From Rhodovastum sp963804495 (GTDB lineage: Bacteria; Pseudomonadota; Alphaproteobacteria; Acetobacterales; Acetobacteraceae): a stretch of 64,000 nucleotides of DNA. The notes beneath the pieces are model-generated. The model saw only the letters and a program-made list of their open reading frames with translations. It did not search any database and was not told the DNA's origin. Every line of letters starts with the position of its first letter. Position 1 is the first letter of the stretch. The translations under genes were made by a program, and so were the position numbers. The stretch covers positions 310,001-374,000 of the forward strand of contig CAWDQN010000003.1 in the NCBI GenBank assembly GCA_963804495.1. The letters run 5' to 3'. Shown here in pieces: positions 26,191 through 34,793 of the stretch.

Positions 26191-26569
26191 TGCGTCCTCA
26201 TTCGTTCCTGCAATGGTGCCAGTCATAGGCTGGCCCCTGTGCCGCCTCAAGCGATAGCCGCAAGGGATAGAAAGCCGCCGCCTGGGCAATCCCCGGGTGG
26301 CGCTGGCGAGGGCGGCAGCAGCGGGTCCGGCGGATGACGATCTTGCCGCCGTGTCGGTGGGGCTGTCATCTTGACATCGATGCCCGATCAAGGTCAGCGT
26401 TGACCCCGAGCAACGCAACCGAAGCGCAACGGCGACGGGCCTCAACGTCGGTATGAGGCAATGTCTTGCTGTCGTCATAGTGTCAAGTCGCCTGCGAACG
26501 TGCCCGCTGCCACTTCAAGAACGATGCGTGACAGCCTTGGGTCAGTATTTTGAAAAACCGGAGGGAATG
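26191..26569. other. Intergenic gap with no gene recognised
   Basis: Separates the divergent NDUFA9-like and glycine-zipper genes. No coding frame or repeat is supported; promoters for both sides must lie here. The last bases before 26570 contain the strong ribosome site GGAGGGA. Confidence 0.5.
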
Positions 26570-27088
26570 ATGCGATCCTCACCTCGTGCCGTTGCCGTTC
26601 TCGTTGCCGTGCCGCTTTTCCTGGGTGGCTGTCAGACCAACGAGCAAACCGGCGGGCTTATAGGCGCCGGCAGCGGCGCGGTGCTCGGCGGCCTGCTGGG
26701 CAACGCCATCGGCCATAACGCCGCGGGCACCCTCATCGGCGCCGGGATCGGCGCGGCCGGCGGGTATTTCATCGGCAGCGCGATCGGCCGGCAACTGGAC
26801 GAGCAGGATCGCCAGCGCGCCATGGCGGCCACGCAACAGGCGCTTGCCGAACCCGTTTATTACCCGCCCGCCGGCGGACCGCCGCCACCGCCACCCAGGC
26901 CCGTCAGCTGGTCCTCCGACCACAACAACGGCACGCATGGCAGTACCAGCGTGGTTGCCGTGCAGCGCCAGGCGTCGGGCGGCGAATGCCGCACGGTGCG
27001 TGAAGTCGCCTACATCAAGGGTGAGGAAGTCGTTCAGAACTCCCGCTACTGCCGCTCCCAGGACGGCGGCTGGGCCGCCCAGACATGA
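26570..27088 (+). CDS. Glycine-zipper lipoprotein (17 kDa surface-antigen-like)
   Basis: 172 residues. The lipoprotein signal ends LFLGGC, so Cys 20 is the probable lipidation site. A glycine-zipper 2TM-type segment (GGLIGAGSGAVLGGLLGNAI) follows, then a Pro-rich linker and a C-terminal block with paired Cys (GGECRTVREVAYIKG and SRYCRSQ). Probably outer-membrane anchored. Two in-frame ATGs overlap at 26567/26570; the second fits the GGAGGG spacing better. Its stop overlaps the next gene. Confidence 0.85.
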   Translation: MRSSPRAVAVLVAVPLFLGGCQTNEQTGGLIGAGSGAVLGGLLGNAIGHNAAGTLIGAGIGAAGGYFIGSAIGRQLDEQDRQRAMAATQQALAEPVYYPPAGGPPPPPPRPVSWSSDHNNGTHGSTSVVAVQRQASGGECRTVREVAYIKGEEVVQNSRYCRSQDGGWAAQT

Positions 27089-27885
27089 TTCGTCCGGCTT
27101 CGCTCGCCCTTGCGGCGCTGCTGCTCATCGGCACCGGCGCGGGAGCGCGCGCCGACGGCATCTTCGTGCCACTGCCCAATCAACTTAACGACGAGGTGGC
27201 GCTCGGCTCGGACCATATGAATTTCACCCTGATTCCGAGTGGTCGGTCCAATAGCATCCTCGTCTGGGGAAAGATCAATCAGGGTGATGCTCTGCGCTTA
27301 TCGGCCGCGATCACCGCGGCGAAGCCAATCGACGAAATTTTATTCTATTCCCCCGGTGGCAGTCTGGGCGAAGGGCTGAAGATTGGCTCACTGATCCGCA
27401 AGGGCGGATTCAGCACCCGCGTTCCATCCGGCGCACGCTGCATCAGCGCCTGCAACTTCGCCTTCATGGGCGGCGTATCGCGGATCATCGATTCGGGTGC
27501 CACGTTCGAAGTGCACATGTTCAGCAACCAGGCGGGCGACGAGCTGCGCGACGAACTCAACAAGCCGCCGGCCACCGTCGTCGAGTTCAACAAGCGGCAT
27601 CCCAATTTGCAGCTCGACCCCGATAAGGTCGAGAGTCATGTTGAGGAAATCAAACAGAAGAACCCACAAGAAACTGTCGCGGACTACCTGATTCGCTACG
27701 TCATCGATGATCACGTCAAGGAAATACAGCAGGATTCGGCTCAGACCGCGGCCGTCATTGCGCTGTACCTGGTGCAGATGCGCCTGTCGCTCGATTTCCT
27801 GACGGAGTTTGCCGACATCCCGAACGCGTCGCCGCGGGCGCTGACGGTCAAGGAACTGCGTCAGTTCAACGTCGTCAACAACTGA
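27085..27885 (+). CDS. Secreted ClpP-like protein (COG3904 type)
   Basis: 266 residues with a Sec signal peptide (LALAALLLIGTGAGARA). The ClpP/crotonase-like core has the strand-turn YSPGGSLGEGLKIG and the putative nucleophile region RCISACNFAFMGG, with Ser between two cysteines as in periplasmic members. A histidine follows in ATFEVHMFSN. It probably acts in the periplasm as a peptidase-like or scaffolding protein; activity is not proven for the family. It overlaps the upstream lipoprotein gene by 4 bp. Confidence 0.8.
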   Translation: MIRPASLALAALLLIGTGAGARADGIFVPLPNQLNDEVALGSDHMNFTLIPSGRSNSILVWGKINQGDALRLSAAITAAKPIDEILFYSPGGSLGEGLKIGSLIRKGGFSTRVPSGARCISACNFAFMGGVSRIIDSGATFEVHMFSNQAGDELRDELNKPPATVVEFNKRHPNLQLDPDKVESHVEEIKQKNPQETVADYLIRYVIDDHVKEIQQDSAQTAAVIALYLVQMRLSLDFLTEFADIPNASPRALTVKELRQFNVVNN

Positions 27886-27932
27886 CCTACTGCCGCTGCC
27901 GTCAATTGGATGCCGGCCTGCGGGAGCAAGAG

Positions 27933-27964
27933 AGCGAGGCCGGGACTTTGTCCCCGGCCTCGCT
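27933..27964 (+). terminator. 12-bp-stem hairpin after the ClpP-like gene
   Basis: AGCGAGGCCGGG and CCCGGCCTCGCT form a perfect 12-bp stem with an 8-base loop, 48 bp after the stop. No T-run follows, so it may be a Rho-assisted or stabilising 3' structure rather than a classic terminator. Confidence 0.65.
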
Positions 27965-28039
27965 GCCTGCATCCGATCGGCCTTGCGCGGCACTGACAAA
28001 AATTATAGTATTTCCGGCACTTAAACAGTCCTGTTGAAG

Positions 28040-28787
28040 ATGTTCGCCATGTTCGCTCAGCGCGCCGCCGCACGGCAGGTTTCTCTTGGAGTCGGCATCC
28101 TCGGTTTGCTCGCGGGCTGCGCTTCCACGCCGTTGGGCCCGACCGTGCAGGTCATGCCCGGGCCCGGCCGAAGCTTCGAGGCGTTCCAGGCCGACCAGTC
28201 GTATTGCCAGTACTATGCGACCCAACGGGTCCAGGGCCAGGCCGACGCCGCCAACCAGCGCGCTGCCGGCACCGCGGTGCTGGGGACCCTGCTGGGCGCC
28301 GGCCTGGGTGCTGCGGTCGGCAGCGTGGGCGGCAACGTCGGCGCCGGCGCGGCGATCGGCGCCGCCGCGGGGGCCGCGACCGGAACCGCCTACGGCGCCA
28401 ACGGCAGTACCATACGCCCAGTACGGCATCCAGCAGCAATACGACAACGCCTTTGCCCAGTGCATGTATGCCAGGGGCGATCAGGTGCCGGGCTTCGCGC
28501 CACGCGTCATCTATAACGCGCCGCCGGCCTCCATGGCGCCCTATGCCTCCTCGGCGCCTTCTGTCTCGGGGGATACTCTGGTCTGGTCGACCCAGTCGGA
28601 ATTGATCCGGCTAGGCTACCTGCACAATTCAGCGGACGGCTACCTTGGACCAGATACCCGCAGCGCCATCGCCAGCTTCGAGCAGGCATACGGCCTGCCG
28701 GTCGACGGCACGCCGTCACCTCGCCTGCTGGCCATGCTGCAATCGACGGCACCGGGTGCGTGGAACGGGCCAACCACGACGGAGTGA
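28040..28787 (+). pseudogene. Glycine-zipper lipoprotein with peptidoglycan-binding domain, one frameshift
   Basis: The first frame gives a lipoprotein signal (LGVGILGLLAGC), a Tyr/Cys motif DQSYCQYYATQ and a glycine-rich zipper. From about 28412 the continuation is in the next frame: QYGIQQQYDNAFAQCMYARG, then a PG_binding_1 domain (QSELIRLGYLHNSADGYLGP). Removing one A near 28412 restores a single ~248-residue protein. It likely tethers outer membrane to peptidoglycan. Whether the indel is real or a sequencing error cannot be told here. Confidence 0.75.
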
Positions 28788-28839
28788 TGTTTGCGCCGCT
28801 GCCGGGGCGCTGCCCCGGGCCCATTCGTTTGGGGTTTTG

Positions 28840-29064
28840 ATGCTGCGGTTTGTCCTCACGATCCTTCTGGCCATCCTGACGCTGGCGCTGTTTGTACACC
28901 TGCTGGTCAGGAATGCCCCGTTCAGGGCCGCCGTGCTGGCCTTGGTGGCAGGCGGCGGCCTATGGTTTTACTGGCTGCAAGGACATCGGGACCCGCATCG
29001 CGATGTCCTCAACCCGGTGGCGCCGCCAGCAGGCGATGCCCGGCGGCCAATGCCTCCCTATTGA
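28840..29064 (+). CDS. Small two-span membrane protein
   Basis: 74 residues: MLRFVLTILLAILTLALFVH and a second hydrophobic stretch AAVLALVAGGGLWFYWLQ, then a hydrophilic Pro-rich tail. It follows a palindromic GCCCCGGGC repeat and overlaps the end of the convergent korC gene by 56 bp. No family recognised. Confidence 0.55.
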   Translation: MLRFVLTILLAILTLALFVHLLVRNAPFRAAVLALVAGGGLWFYWLQGHRDPHRDVLNPVAPPAGDARRPMPPY

Positions 29065-29551
29065 TGTCGAGGAATTTGCGCGGTGTCTCCTCGCGCACAA
29101 CCTCTCCCACCGCCGCCAATGGACACACCGCCGCCACCGCCATCAAGGCGCCGAGCGCTACGATATTGGCGACCCGCTCGTTGCCGAGCGAGCGCGCCAG
29201 ATCGATGAACGGCAACCGCCGCACCAGATATCCACCGACGTCCGCCACATCGACCCGCGCCGCGTCCGCCAGCACCAGCCCGCCACCGCGCACCAGCGGC
29301 AATGAGGACGGGGCAGCGACGTTGTCGAGCAGGACAAGAAAATCGAGTTCCGTCGCCAGCGGGTACTCCACCGGGTCCGCGTCCTCGCCCACCACGATGT
29401 CGGAGCGGCTGAGGCCGCCGCGCGAGGTCGGCTCGTAGCTTTGCGACAGCGCCAGGCTGCGGCCGCTGCGCAGCAGCGCCGACGCCAGGATCTTCGCCGA
29501 CAGTTGCAGCCCCTGCCCGCCGCTGCCGGCGAAGCGGATTTCGGTGCTCAT
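29009..29551 (-). CDS. korC: 2-oxoacid:ferredoxin oxidoreductase, gamma subunit
   Basis: 180-residue POR/KOR gamma-type subunit that helps bind CoA and couples decarboxylation to ferredoxin reduction. The glycine motif RFAGSGGQGLQLSAKILA is at the N-terminus, and SQSYEPTSRGGLSRSDIVV follows as in KorC. The start ATG overlaps the korB stop as ATGA. Last gene of the paaK-ior-kor operon. Confidence 0.9.
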   Translation of the reverse strand: MSTEIRFAGSGGQGLQLSAKILASALLRSGRSLALSQSYEPTSRGGLSRSDIVVGEDADPVEYPLATELDFLVLLDNVAAPSSLPLVRGGGLVLADAARVDVADVGGYLVRRLPFIDLARSLGNERVANIVALGALMAVAAVCPLAAVGEVVREETPRKFLDINREALAAGHRLLAAPPG

Positions 29552-30411
29552 GGCGCAATCCGCGCGGCCACGGCGGCGCGATAGGCGGCGCCATATTCCG
29601 CCCGGTCGGTGCGCGCCAGCACGCCGGTGCGCAGCGCATTGGCGCGGAACGGCACGTCCACCGCGTTGCTCGATGGGCCCGGCCCGTAGCTGTCCGGCCG
29701 CATCCCGCCCTTCTGGCGCAAAATAATCTCCGGCGCCGAGCCAAGATCGTTCTTGCGGCCGAATATCTCGGTGCAGTCGGATATCGCCTCGATGAAGGCG
29801 AACCCGGGATGCGCCAGCCCCTCGACGATCAGCGTCTTCAGCGCCGGCAATTGCAGCGTCATGCCGCGCCCGACAAACCCCGCCCCGGCCGCCGCCGCCA
29901 AGGCACAGGCATCGAACACCGGCTCGGCATTGCCATACGGCGTCGTGCTGGTCAGCCGCCCCTCGCCGGTGGTCGGCGACACCTGCCCGCCCGTCATGCC
30001 GTAAATCTCGTTGTTCAGCATCAGGCAGGTCATGTTCAGGTTGCGCCGGCAGGCATGGATCAGATGGTTGCCGCCGATCGCCAGACAGTCGCCGTCGCCG
30101 GTGATCACCACCACCTCCAGATCGGGCCGCGCCAGCGCCAGACCGGTCGCGAAGGCCAGCGGGCGGCCATGCGTGGTGTGGTAGGTGTTGGCATCGATAT
30201 AGGCGCCGACCCGGCCGGAACAGCCGATGCCGCACACCACCGCGAGCTTGTCCTTCGCAATGCCGCGCTCATGCACCGCCCATAGCAGGGCCTGCAGCGC
30301 AATCCCGTGCCCGCAGCCCGGACACATGAAATGCGGCAGCAACGCCTCGCGCACATAGGCGCGGATGTCGAAGGCGCCGGTGTCCGACGCGGCCGGGCTA
30401 ATGGCGTCCAT
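29548..30411 (-). CDS. korB: 2-oxoacid:ferredoxin oxidoreductase, beta (TPP-binding) subunit
   Basis: 287 residues. It carries the cysteine motif MCPGCGHG and the thiamine-diphosphate signature GDGDCLAIGGNHLIHACRRN, followed by MTGGQVSPTT as in 2-oxoglutarate/2-oxoacid beta subunits. It converts a 2-oxoacid plus CoA and ferredoxin to acyl-CoA and CO2 together with KorA and KorC. The substrate cannot be fixed from sequence. It overlaps korA by 14 bp and korC by 4 bp. Confidence 0.93.
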   Translation of the reverse strand: MDAISPAASDTGAFDIRAYVREALLPHFMCPGCGHGIALQALLWAVHERGIAKDKLAVVCGIGCSGRVGAYIDANTYHTTHGRPLAFATGLALARPDLEVVVITGDGDCLAIGGNHLIHACRRNLNMTCLMLNNEIYGMTGGQVSPTTGEGRLTSTTPYGNAEPVFDACALAAAAGAGFVGRGMTLQLPALKTLIVEGLAHPGFAFIEAISDCTEIFGRKNDLGSAPEIILRQKGGMRPDSYGPGPSSNAVDVPFRANALRTGVLARTDRAEYGAAYRAAVAARIAP

Positions 30412-31549
30412 GGCGTGCGCACTCCTGAATTCGGGTCAGGATCTCGGCCGGGCCGATCGGCTCGCCGGTCACGCGGGTCAGGCGGGCAACCTTGCCTTGT
30501 TGCCCGCACAGCCGCTCGATCTCCAGGCTGAGCTGCCCGGCATTCATCTCCACCACCAGCACCGTCGAGGCCCGCGCCGCATGGGCGCGGAATTGCGGCT
30601 CGGGGAACGGCCACAGGGTAATCGGCCGGAACAGCCCGGCGCGCACGCCGGCGGCGCGCGCCTGGCGCACCGCCCGTCCGGCGGCGCGGGCGGCAATGCC
30701 GATCGCCACCACCAGCACCTCGGCATCGTCGGTATGCAGCGTCTCGAAACTGTCGATCAGGTCGCGATGGCGGTCGAACTTGCCCAGCAGCCGCTGCATG
30801 ATGCGCGCGACATCGGCGGGGTTCTGGGTCGGAAACCCGTGCTCGCCATGCGTCAGGCCGGTGGTGTGGCAGCGATACCCATCGCCCGGCCGCGCCATGG
30901 CGGGAATGCCGTCGCCGGGATCGGCATAGGGACGAAACGCCTCGCGCGGCCCGCTGGCCCATTTGCGTCCGGCGCGTTCGATGCTGTCCGGATCGGGCAG
31001 GTCCACCGTCTCGACCAGATGCCCGATGGTTTCGTCGTACAGCAAAATCACCGGCGTGCGCAGAATCTCCGCCAGATTGAAGGCGCGGATCGTCTGCTCA
31101 TACACCTCGCGCACCGAGGCCGGCGCGATCACCAGGATCGGGTGATCGCCATGCGTGCCCCAGCGCGCCTGCATGATGTCGCCCTGCGCCGGGCGGGTCG
31201 GCAGGCCGGTGCTGGGGCCGCCGCGCATGACATCGACAATCACGCAGGGAATTTCGGTCATCGCCGCGTAGCCCAGGTTCTCCTGCTTGAGCGAAAACCC
31301 CGGCCCGCTGGTCGCCGTCATCGCCTTCACCCCGCCCATGGAGGCGCCGATCACCGCCCCCATGGAGGCAATCTCGTCCTCCATCTGAATAAACACGCCG
31401 CCGACGCCGGGCAGTTCCAGCGACATGCGTTCGGCGATTTCGGACGAGGGCGTGATCGGATAGCCGCCGTAGAAGCGGCAGCCGGCGGCGATCGCCGCCA
31501 GCGCGCAGGCGTGGTTGCCTTGCAGGTTCTGTCGGGAGGTCATCATCAT
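30398..31549 (-). CDS. korA: 2-oxoacid:ferredoxin oxidoreductase, alpha subunit (KorA/VorB-like)
   Basis: 383 residues with the pyrimidine-binding PFOR domain: GCRFYGGYPITPSSEIAE at the N-terminus, QMEDEIASMGAVIGASMGG with the catalytic Glu, and TSGPGFSLKQENLGYA. The domain II part (VLVVAIGIAARAAGRAVRQA) is at the C-terminus. One bp separates it from iorB, so it is translated from the same transcript. VorB and KorA are hard to separate by eye. No separate delta ferredoxin subunit is encoded; IorB next door has two ferredoxin clusters. Confidence 0.93.
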   Translation of the reverse strand: MMMTSRQNLQGNHACALAAIAAGCRFYGGYPITPSSEIAERMSLELPGVGGVFIQMEDEIASMGAVIGASMGGVKAMTATSGPGFSLKQENLGYAAMTEIPCVIVDVMRGGPSTGLPTRPAQGDIMQARWGTHGDHPILVIAPASVREVYEQTIRAFNLAEILRTPVILLYDETIGHLVETVDLPDPDSIERAGRKWASGPREAFRPYADPGDGIPAMARPGDGYRCHTTGLTHGEHGFPTQNPADVARIMQRLLGKFDRHRDLIDSFETLHTDDAEVLVVAIGIAARAAGRAVRQARAAGVRAGLFRPITLWPFPEPQFRAHAARASTVLVVEMNAGQLSLEIERLCGQQGKVARLTRVTGEPIGPAEILTRIQECARHGRH

Positions 31550-31550
31550 C

Positions 31551-32432
31551 TCAGGAAACTGTTTGCGGCGCGTCGTGGCTCACGCGAATGGCGAAGTCGG
31601 GGCACAGCCATTCGCACACCCGGCAGCCGGTGCAGGCACCTGGGTTTGCCAGCTCGGCGATGCCGCGCGCATCCAGGCGCAGGCAGCGCTCCGGGCACAT
31701 CTTCACGCAGATGTCGCAGCCCTTGCACCAGGACTGGGTGATCTCCAGCCGGTGCCCCGGCCGCACCGCGACCGGCGCGAAGGCCGGCCGCGGCGCTTCC
31801 GCTTCCGGCCGCGCGCCGCTCTGCACCCAGTCGCGCCCGGCCCGGAAGGCCTGCAAATTCGCCCCCACCGTGCGCGGCGGCACCAGCTGCGCCAGCACCT
31901 CGGTCCAGCCCTCGACCGCGAAGGGCAGCGCGGTCGACAGCGCCCCCAGCAGCACCGTGTTGGCGATGCGCGCGTTGCCGAGCCCCTCGGCCATGCGGGT
32001 GGCATCCAGCGCATAGCCGGTGCCGACCATGTCGATCACCGCCGCCGGGGCTTGCGGCGCGTAGGCCGAGCGCGCCCCCGGGCGGCGGTCGCGGAAGGCG
32101 ATCGGCGGCACGATCTGCTTTGTATCGGCAATGAAGGTGCCGCGGTCGCGCTTGAGCGTATTCAACCAGCGCAGGCCTTCCGCCCATTCCAGCGCCACCA
32201 GGATATCGGCCTCGCCATGCGGAATGGTCGGCGACCACACCTCCTCGCCAAAGCGGACATGGCTGAACACGCTGCCGCCGCGCTTGGCCATGCCGTGCAC
32301 TTCGCTCTGCTTCACCGACAGGCCGTGACGCTGGCAAAGCGCCGCCAGAACCTTGGAAACCATGATCACGCCCTGGCCGCCAACGCCCACAATCAGAACA
32401 TTGGTCGGCGGCGATCTGCCCATGTCGGCCAT
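31551..32432 (-). CDS. iorB: Indolepyruvate ferredoxin oxidoreductase beta subunit fused to a 2x[4Fe-4S] ferredoxin domain
   Basis: 293 residues. Residues ~10-190 are the POR-gamma-like IorB domain (VLIVGVGGQGVIMVSKVLA, VHGMAKRGGSVFSHVRFG). Residues ~225-285 hold two ferredoxin motifs, CKGCDICVKMCPERC and CTGCRVCEWLCPD. Classical IorB is shorter (~200 residues) and lacks the ferredoxin part, so this fusion may serve as shared electron exit for Ior and Kor. It starts 16 bp after the probable iorA end. Confidence 0.9.
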   Translation of the reverse strand: MADMGRSPPTNVLIVGVGGQGVIMVSKVLAALCQRHGLSVKQSEVHGMAKRGGSVFSHVRFGEEVWSPTIPHGEADILVALEWAEGLRWLNTLKRDRGTFIADTKQIVPPIAFRDRRPGARSAYAPQAPAAVIDMVGTGYALDATRMAEGLGNARIANTVLLGALSTALPFAVEGWTEVLAQLVPPRTVGANLQAFRAGRDWVQSGARPEAEAPRPAFAPVAVRPGHRLEITQSWCKGCDICVKMCPERCLRLDARGIAELANPGACTGCRVCEWLCPDFAIRVSHDAPQTVS

Positions 32433-32447
32433 CGGGTCGCGGTACTC

Positions 32448-34272
32448 CTATCTGTACGACGGGGCGAATGCAATCCGACGGGCAGTTCTGTGCGCACAGG
32501 GTGCAGCCGACGCACAACTCGGCGTTGATCTTCACCTTATGCCGTCCCTCGACGGTGGCATCGTCCCACCCGAGCGCCGGGCAGCCGAGGTTCATGCAGG
32601 ACTGGCAGGCCGTGCAGGACTCGAGCGCCACCGCGAAGGCCGGGCCCTTGATACGCACCGGGTCGAGCACGCAGGGCCGGTCGGAAATCACCACCGACAC
32701 GCCTTTGAACGCGGTCGCCTCGCGGAAGGTCTGGTGCATGCTGCCGACGTCGTACGAGTCGACTTTCCGCACCCAGGTCACGCCGCAGGCGCGCACCATC
32801 GCCTCGAAATCGACGCGCTTGCTGCCCTCGCCGCGCAGCGTCCGGCCTGTACCGGCGTGGTCCTGGCCGCCGGTCATCGCCGTGATGTGGTTGTCGAGGA
32901 TGATCACGGTGATGTTGGCGTTGTTGTAGACGGCATCGATCAAAGGCGGAATGCCGGCGTGCAGGAAGGTGGAATCGCCGATGGTGGCGATGATCGGTTT
33001 CTCTTCCGTGCCGGCCTTGGCGATGCCGACCGCGTTGGCGATACTGGAGCCCATCGAGACGCAGGTATCGACCGAGCGCAGCGGCTCGATGGCGGCCAGC
33101 GTGTAGCAGCCGATATCGCCGGCCACGCGGGCATTCAGCGCCCGGATCGCCATATAGCTCATCACATGCGGGCAGCCCGGACAGAGCACCGGCGGCCGCG
33201 GCGAGGCCTGCACCGGCCAGGGTGCGGGCTGTGGCTGCGGCTGCAGAATGCCGGCGCGCTCGAACCCCTCGCGCACCACTTCGGGCGAGAACTCGCCGAC
33301 GCGGGGAAAGAACGCCTTGCCGTCGGCAAGGATGCCGGCGGCACGGATGTCCGTCTCGATCGCCGGTTCGAGTTCCTCGATGACGAACACCCGGTCCACG
33401 GTGCGGCTAAACTCGTCGATCAGTCCGAGCGGCAACGGATACGACAGCGCCAGCTTCAGCACGCTCGCCCCCGGCAGGATTTCCTTCACATAGGCATAGG
33501 GCGTGCCGGCGGTGATGACGCCGATGGAGGGATCGCGTTTTTCCCAGCGATTCAGCGGGGATTCCTCGAAGAACGCGGCGAGTTTCTGTTCGCGCTCGAT
33601 CAGCCTTGGGTGGCGCATGCGGGCGTGCGCCGGGATCATCACGTTCTTCCTGGTATCCTCGCGGAATCCGCGCGGCGGCGGCACCTCGCGCGCCCCGAGG
33701 CGCACGACGCTGCGGGTGTGCGACAGCCGCGTGGTGCTGCGGATAATCACCGGCGTGTCGAAGCGCTCGCTCAGCTCGAAGGCGAAGCGGGTGAACTCCA
33801 GCGCCTCCTGCGCATCGGACGGCTCCAGGCAGGGCACCATGGCGAGCCGGCAGAACAGCCGCGTGTCCTGTTCGTTCTGCGAGCTATGGATGCCGGGATC
33901 GTCGCACACGACGATGACCAGGCCGCCGTTCACGCCGATATAGGTCAGCGACATCAGCGCATCGGAAGCGACGTTCAGGCCGACATGCTTCATCGCGGCC
34001 ATCGACCGCACACCGGCGAACGAGGCGCCGATGGCGACATCCAGCGCCACTTTCTCGTTGGTCGACCATTGCGCCTCGAGATCCTCCGCCGGATAGCGGG
34101 CAAGGGTTTCGAGAATTTCCGTGCTCGGTGTTCCCGGATAGGCGGAAGCGACGCGCACGCCGGCTTCCCAGGCGCCGCGGGCGATGGCTTCGTTGCCGGT
34201 CAGCGGCCGCGCGTGGGTGGCGGCCTCCGCGGATTCCGCGACGCCATTCTTTGTTTTCACTTGAGTTGTCAA
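32448..34272 (-). CDS. iorA: Indolepyruvate ferredoxin oxidoreductase alpha subunit (3' end disturbed by one extra base)
   Basis: Catalytic subunit oxidising arylpyruvates to arylacetyl-CoA. The N-terminal pyrimidine domain has RPLTGNEAIARGAWEAGVRV and SAYPGTPSTEI. The TPP part has VLCPGCPHVMSYMAI and IGDSTFLHAGIPPLIDA. C-terminal ferredoxin motifs are CTACQSCMNLGCPAL and CVGCTLCAQNCPSDC. The start is TTG at 34272 (GGGATGG upstream) or GTG at 34260; no ATG fits. Its frame has no stop at the expected place and stays open through all of iorB. Dropping one base of the GGGG run at 32461 (plus strand) gives a stop at 32448, taken here as the end. Confidence 0.85.
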
Positions 34273-34469
34273 GACGCTGCCATCCCGGTGCGAGTTGCGT
34301 GTCCTGTAACAGCCCGATCTTATATCAGTTGTGAACGATCTGGCGAGCGACCATCGCACGCGCTGGCATCCAAGGGTCAAGGTCCTTGGCAGAGTCCAGG
34401 TGCAACGCCGCCGTGCCGGAGCGGCGCTCCGCACGGGGCGCGGTCACGGGCAGCGCCCCGGCTGTTGGA

Positions 34470-34793
34470 TCAGTCCTTTGGCCGCAGATCGATGATCCGC
34501 TTCGCCTTGCCCACCGAGCGCTCGATTTCCCCCACCGCAGCGATCCGCACCCGCACGGTCACACCGACATATGCCTTCACCGCATGGGTCAATCTCACCA
34601 CACAGGCCTGCTTCGCGTGTTCGTCATGCAGGTCCAGCTCCGGCCGCGCCTCGACCACGACGTCCAGCGCGTCCAGGTGGTCGCGTCTTGTGACCTCCAG
34701 CACGTAATGCGGCGACAGACTCTTGTCCTTCAGGATCAGTTCTTCGATCTGGCTCGGGAACACGTTCACCCCGCGGATGATCAGCATGTCGTC
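34470..34793 (-). pseudogene. paaK: Phenylacetate-CoA ligase PaaK, 3' fragment cut off by an IS
   Basis: About 107 C-terminal residues of PaaK: MLIIRGVNVFPSQIEELILK and KAYVGVTVRVRIAAVG, the mobile C-terminal adenylation subdomain. It joins the 5' fragment at 36079 exactly across the IS: removing the IS and one 10-bp target copy leaves a continuous 438-codon gene. The IS end supplies an in-frame ATG just upstream, but a lone C-domain would be inactive. Confidence 0.92.
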
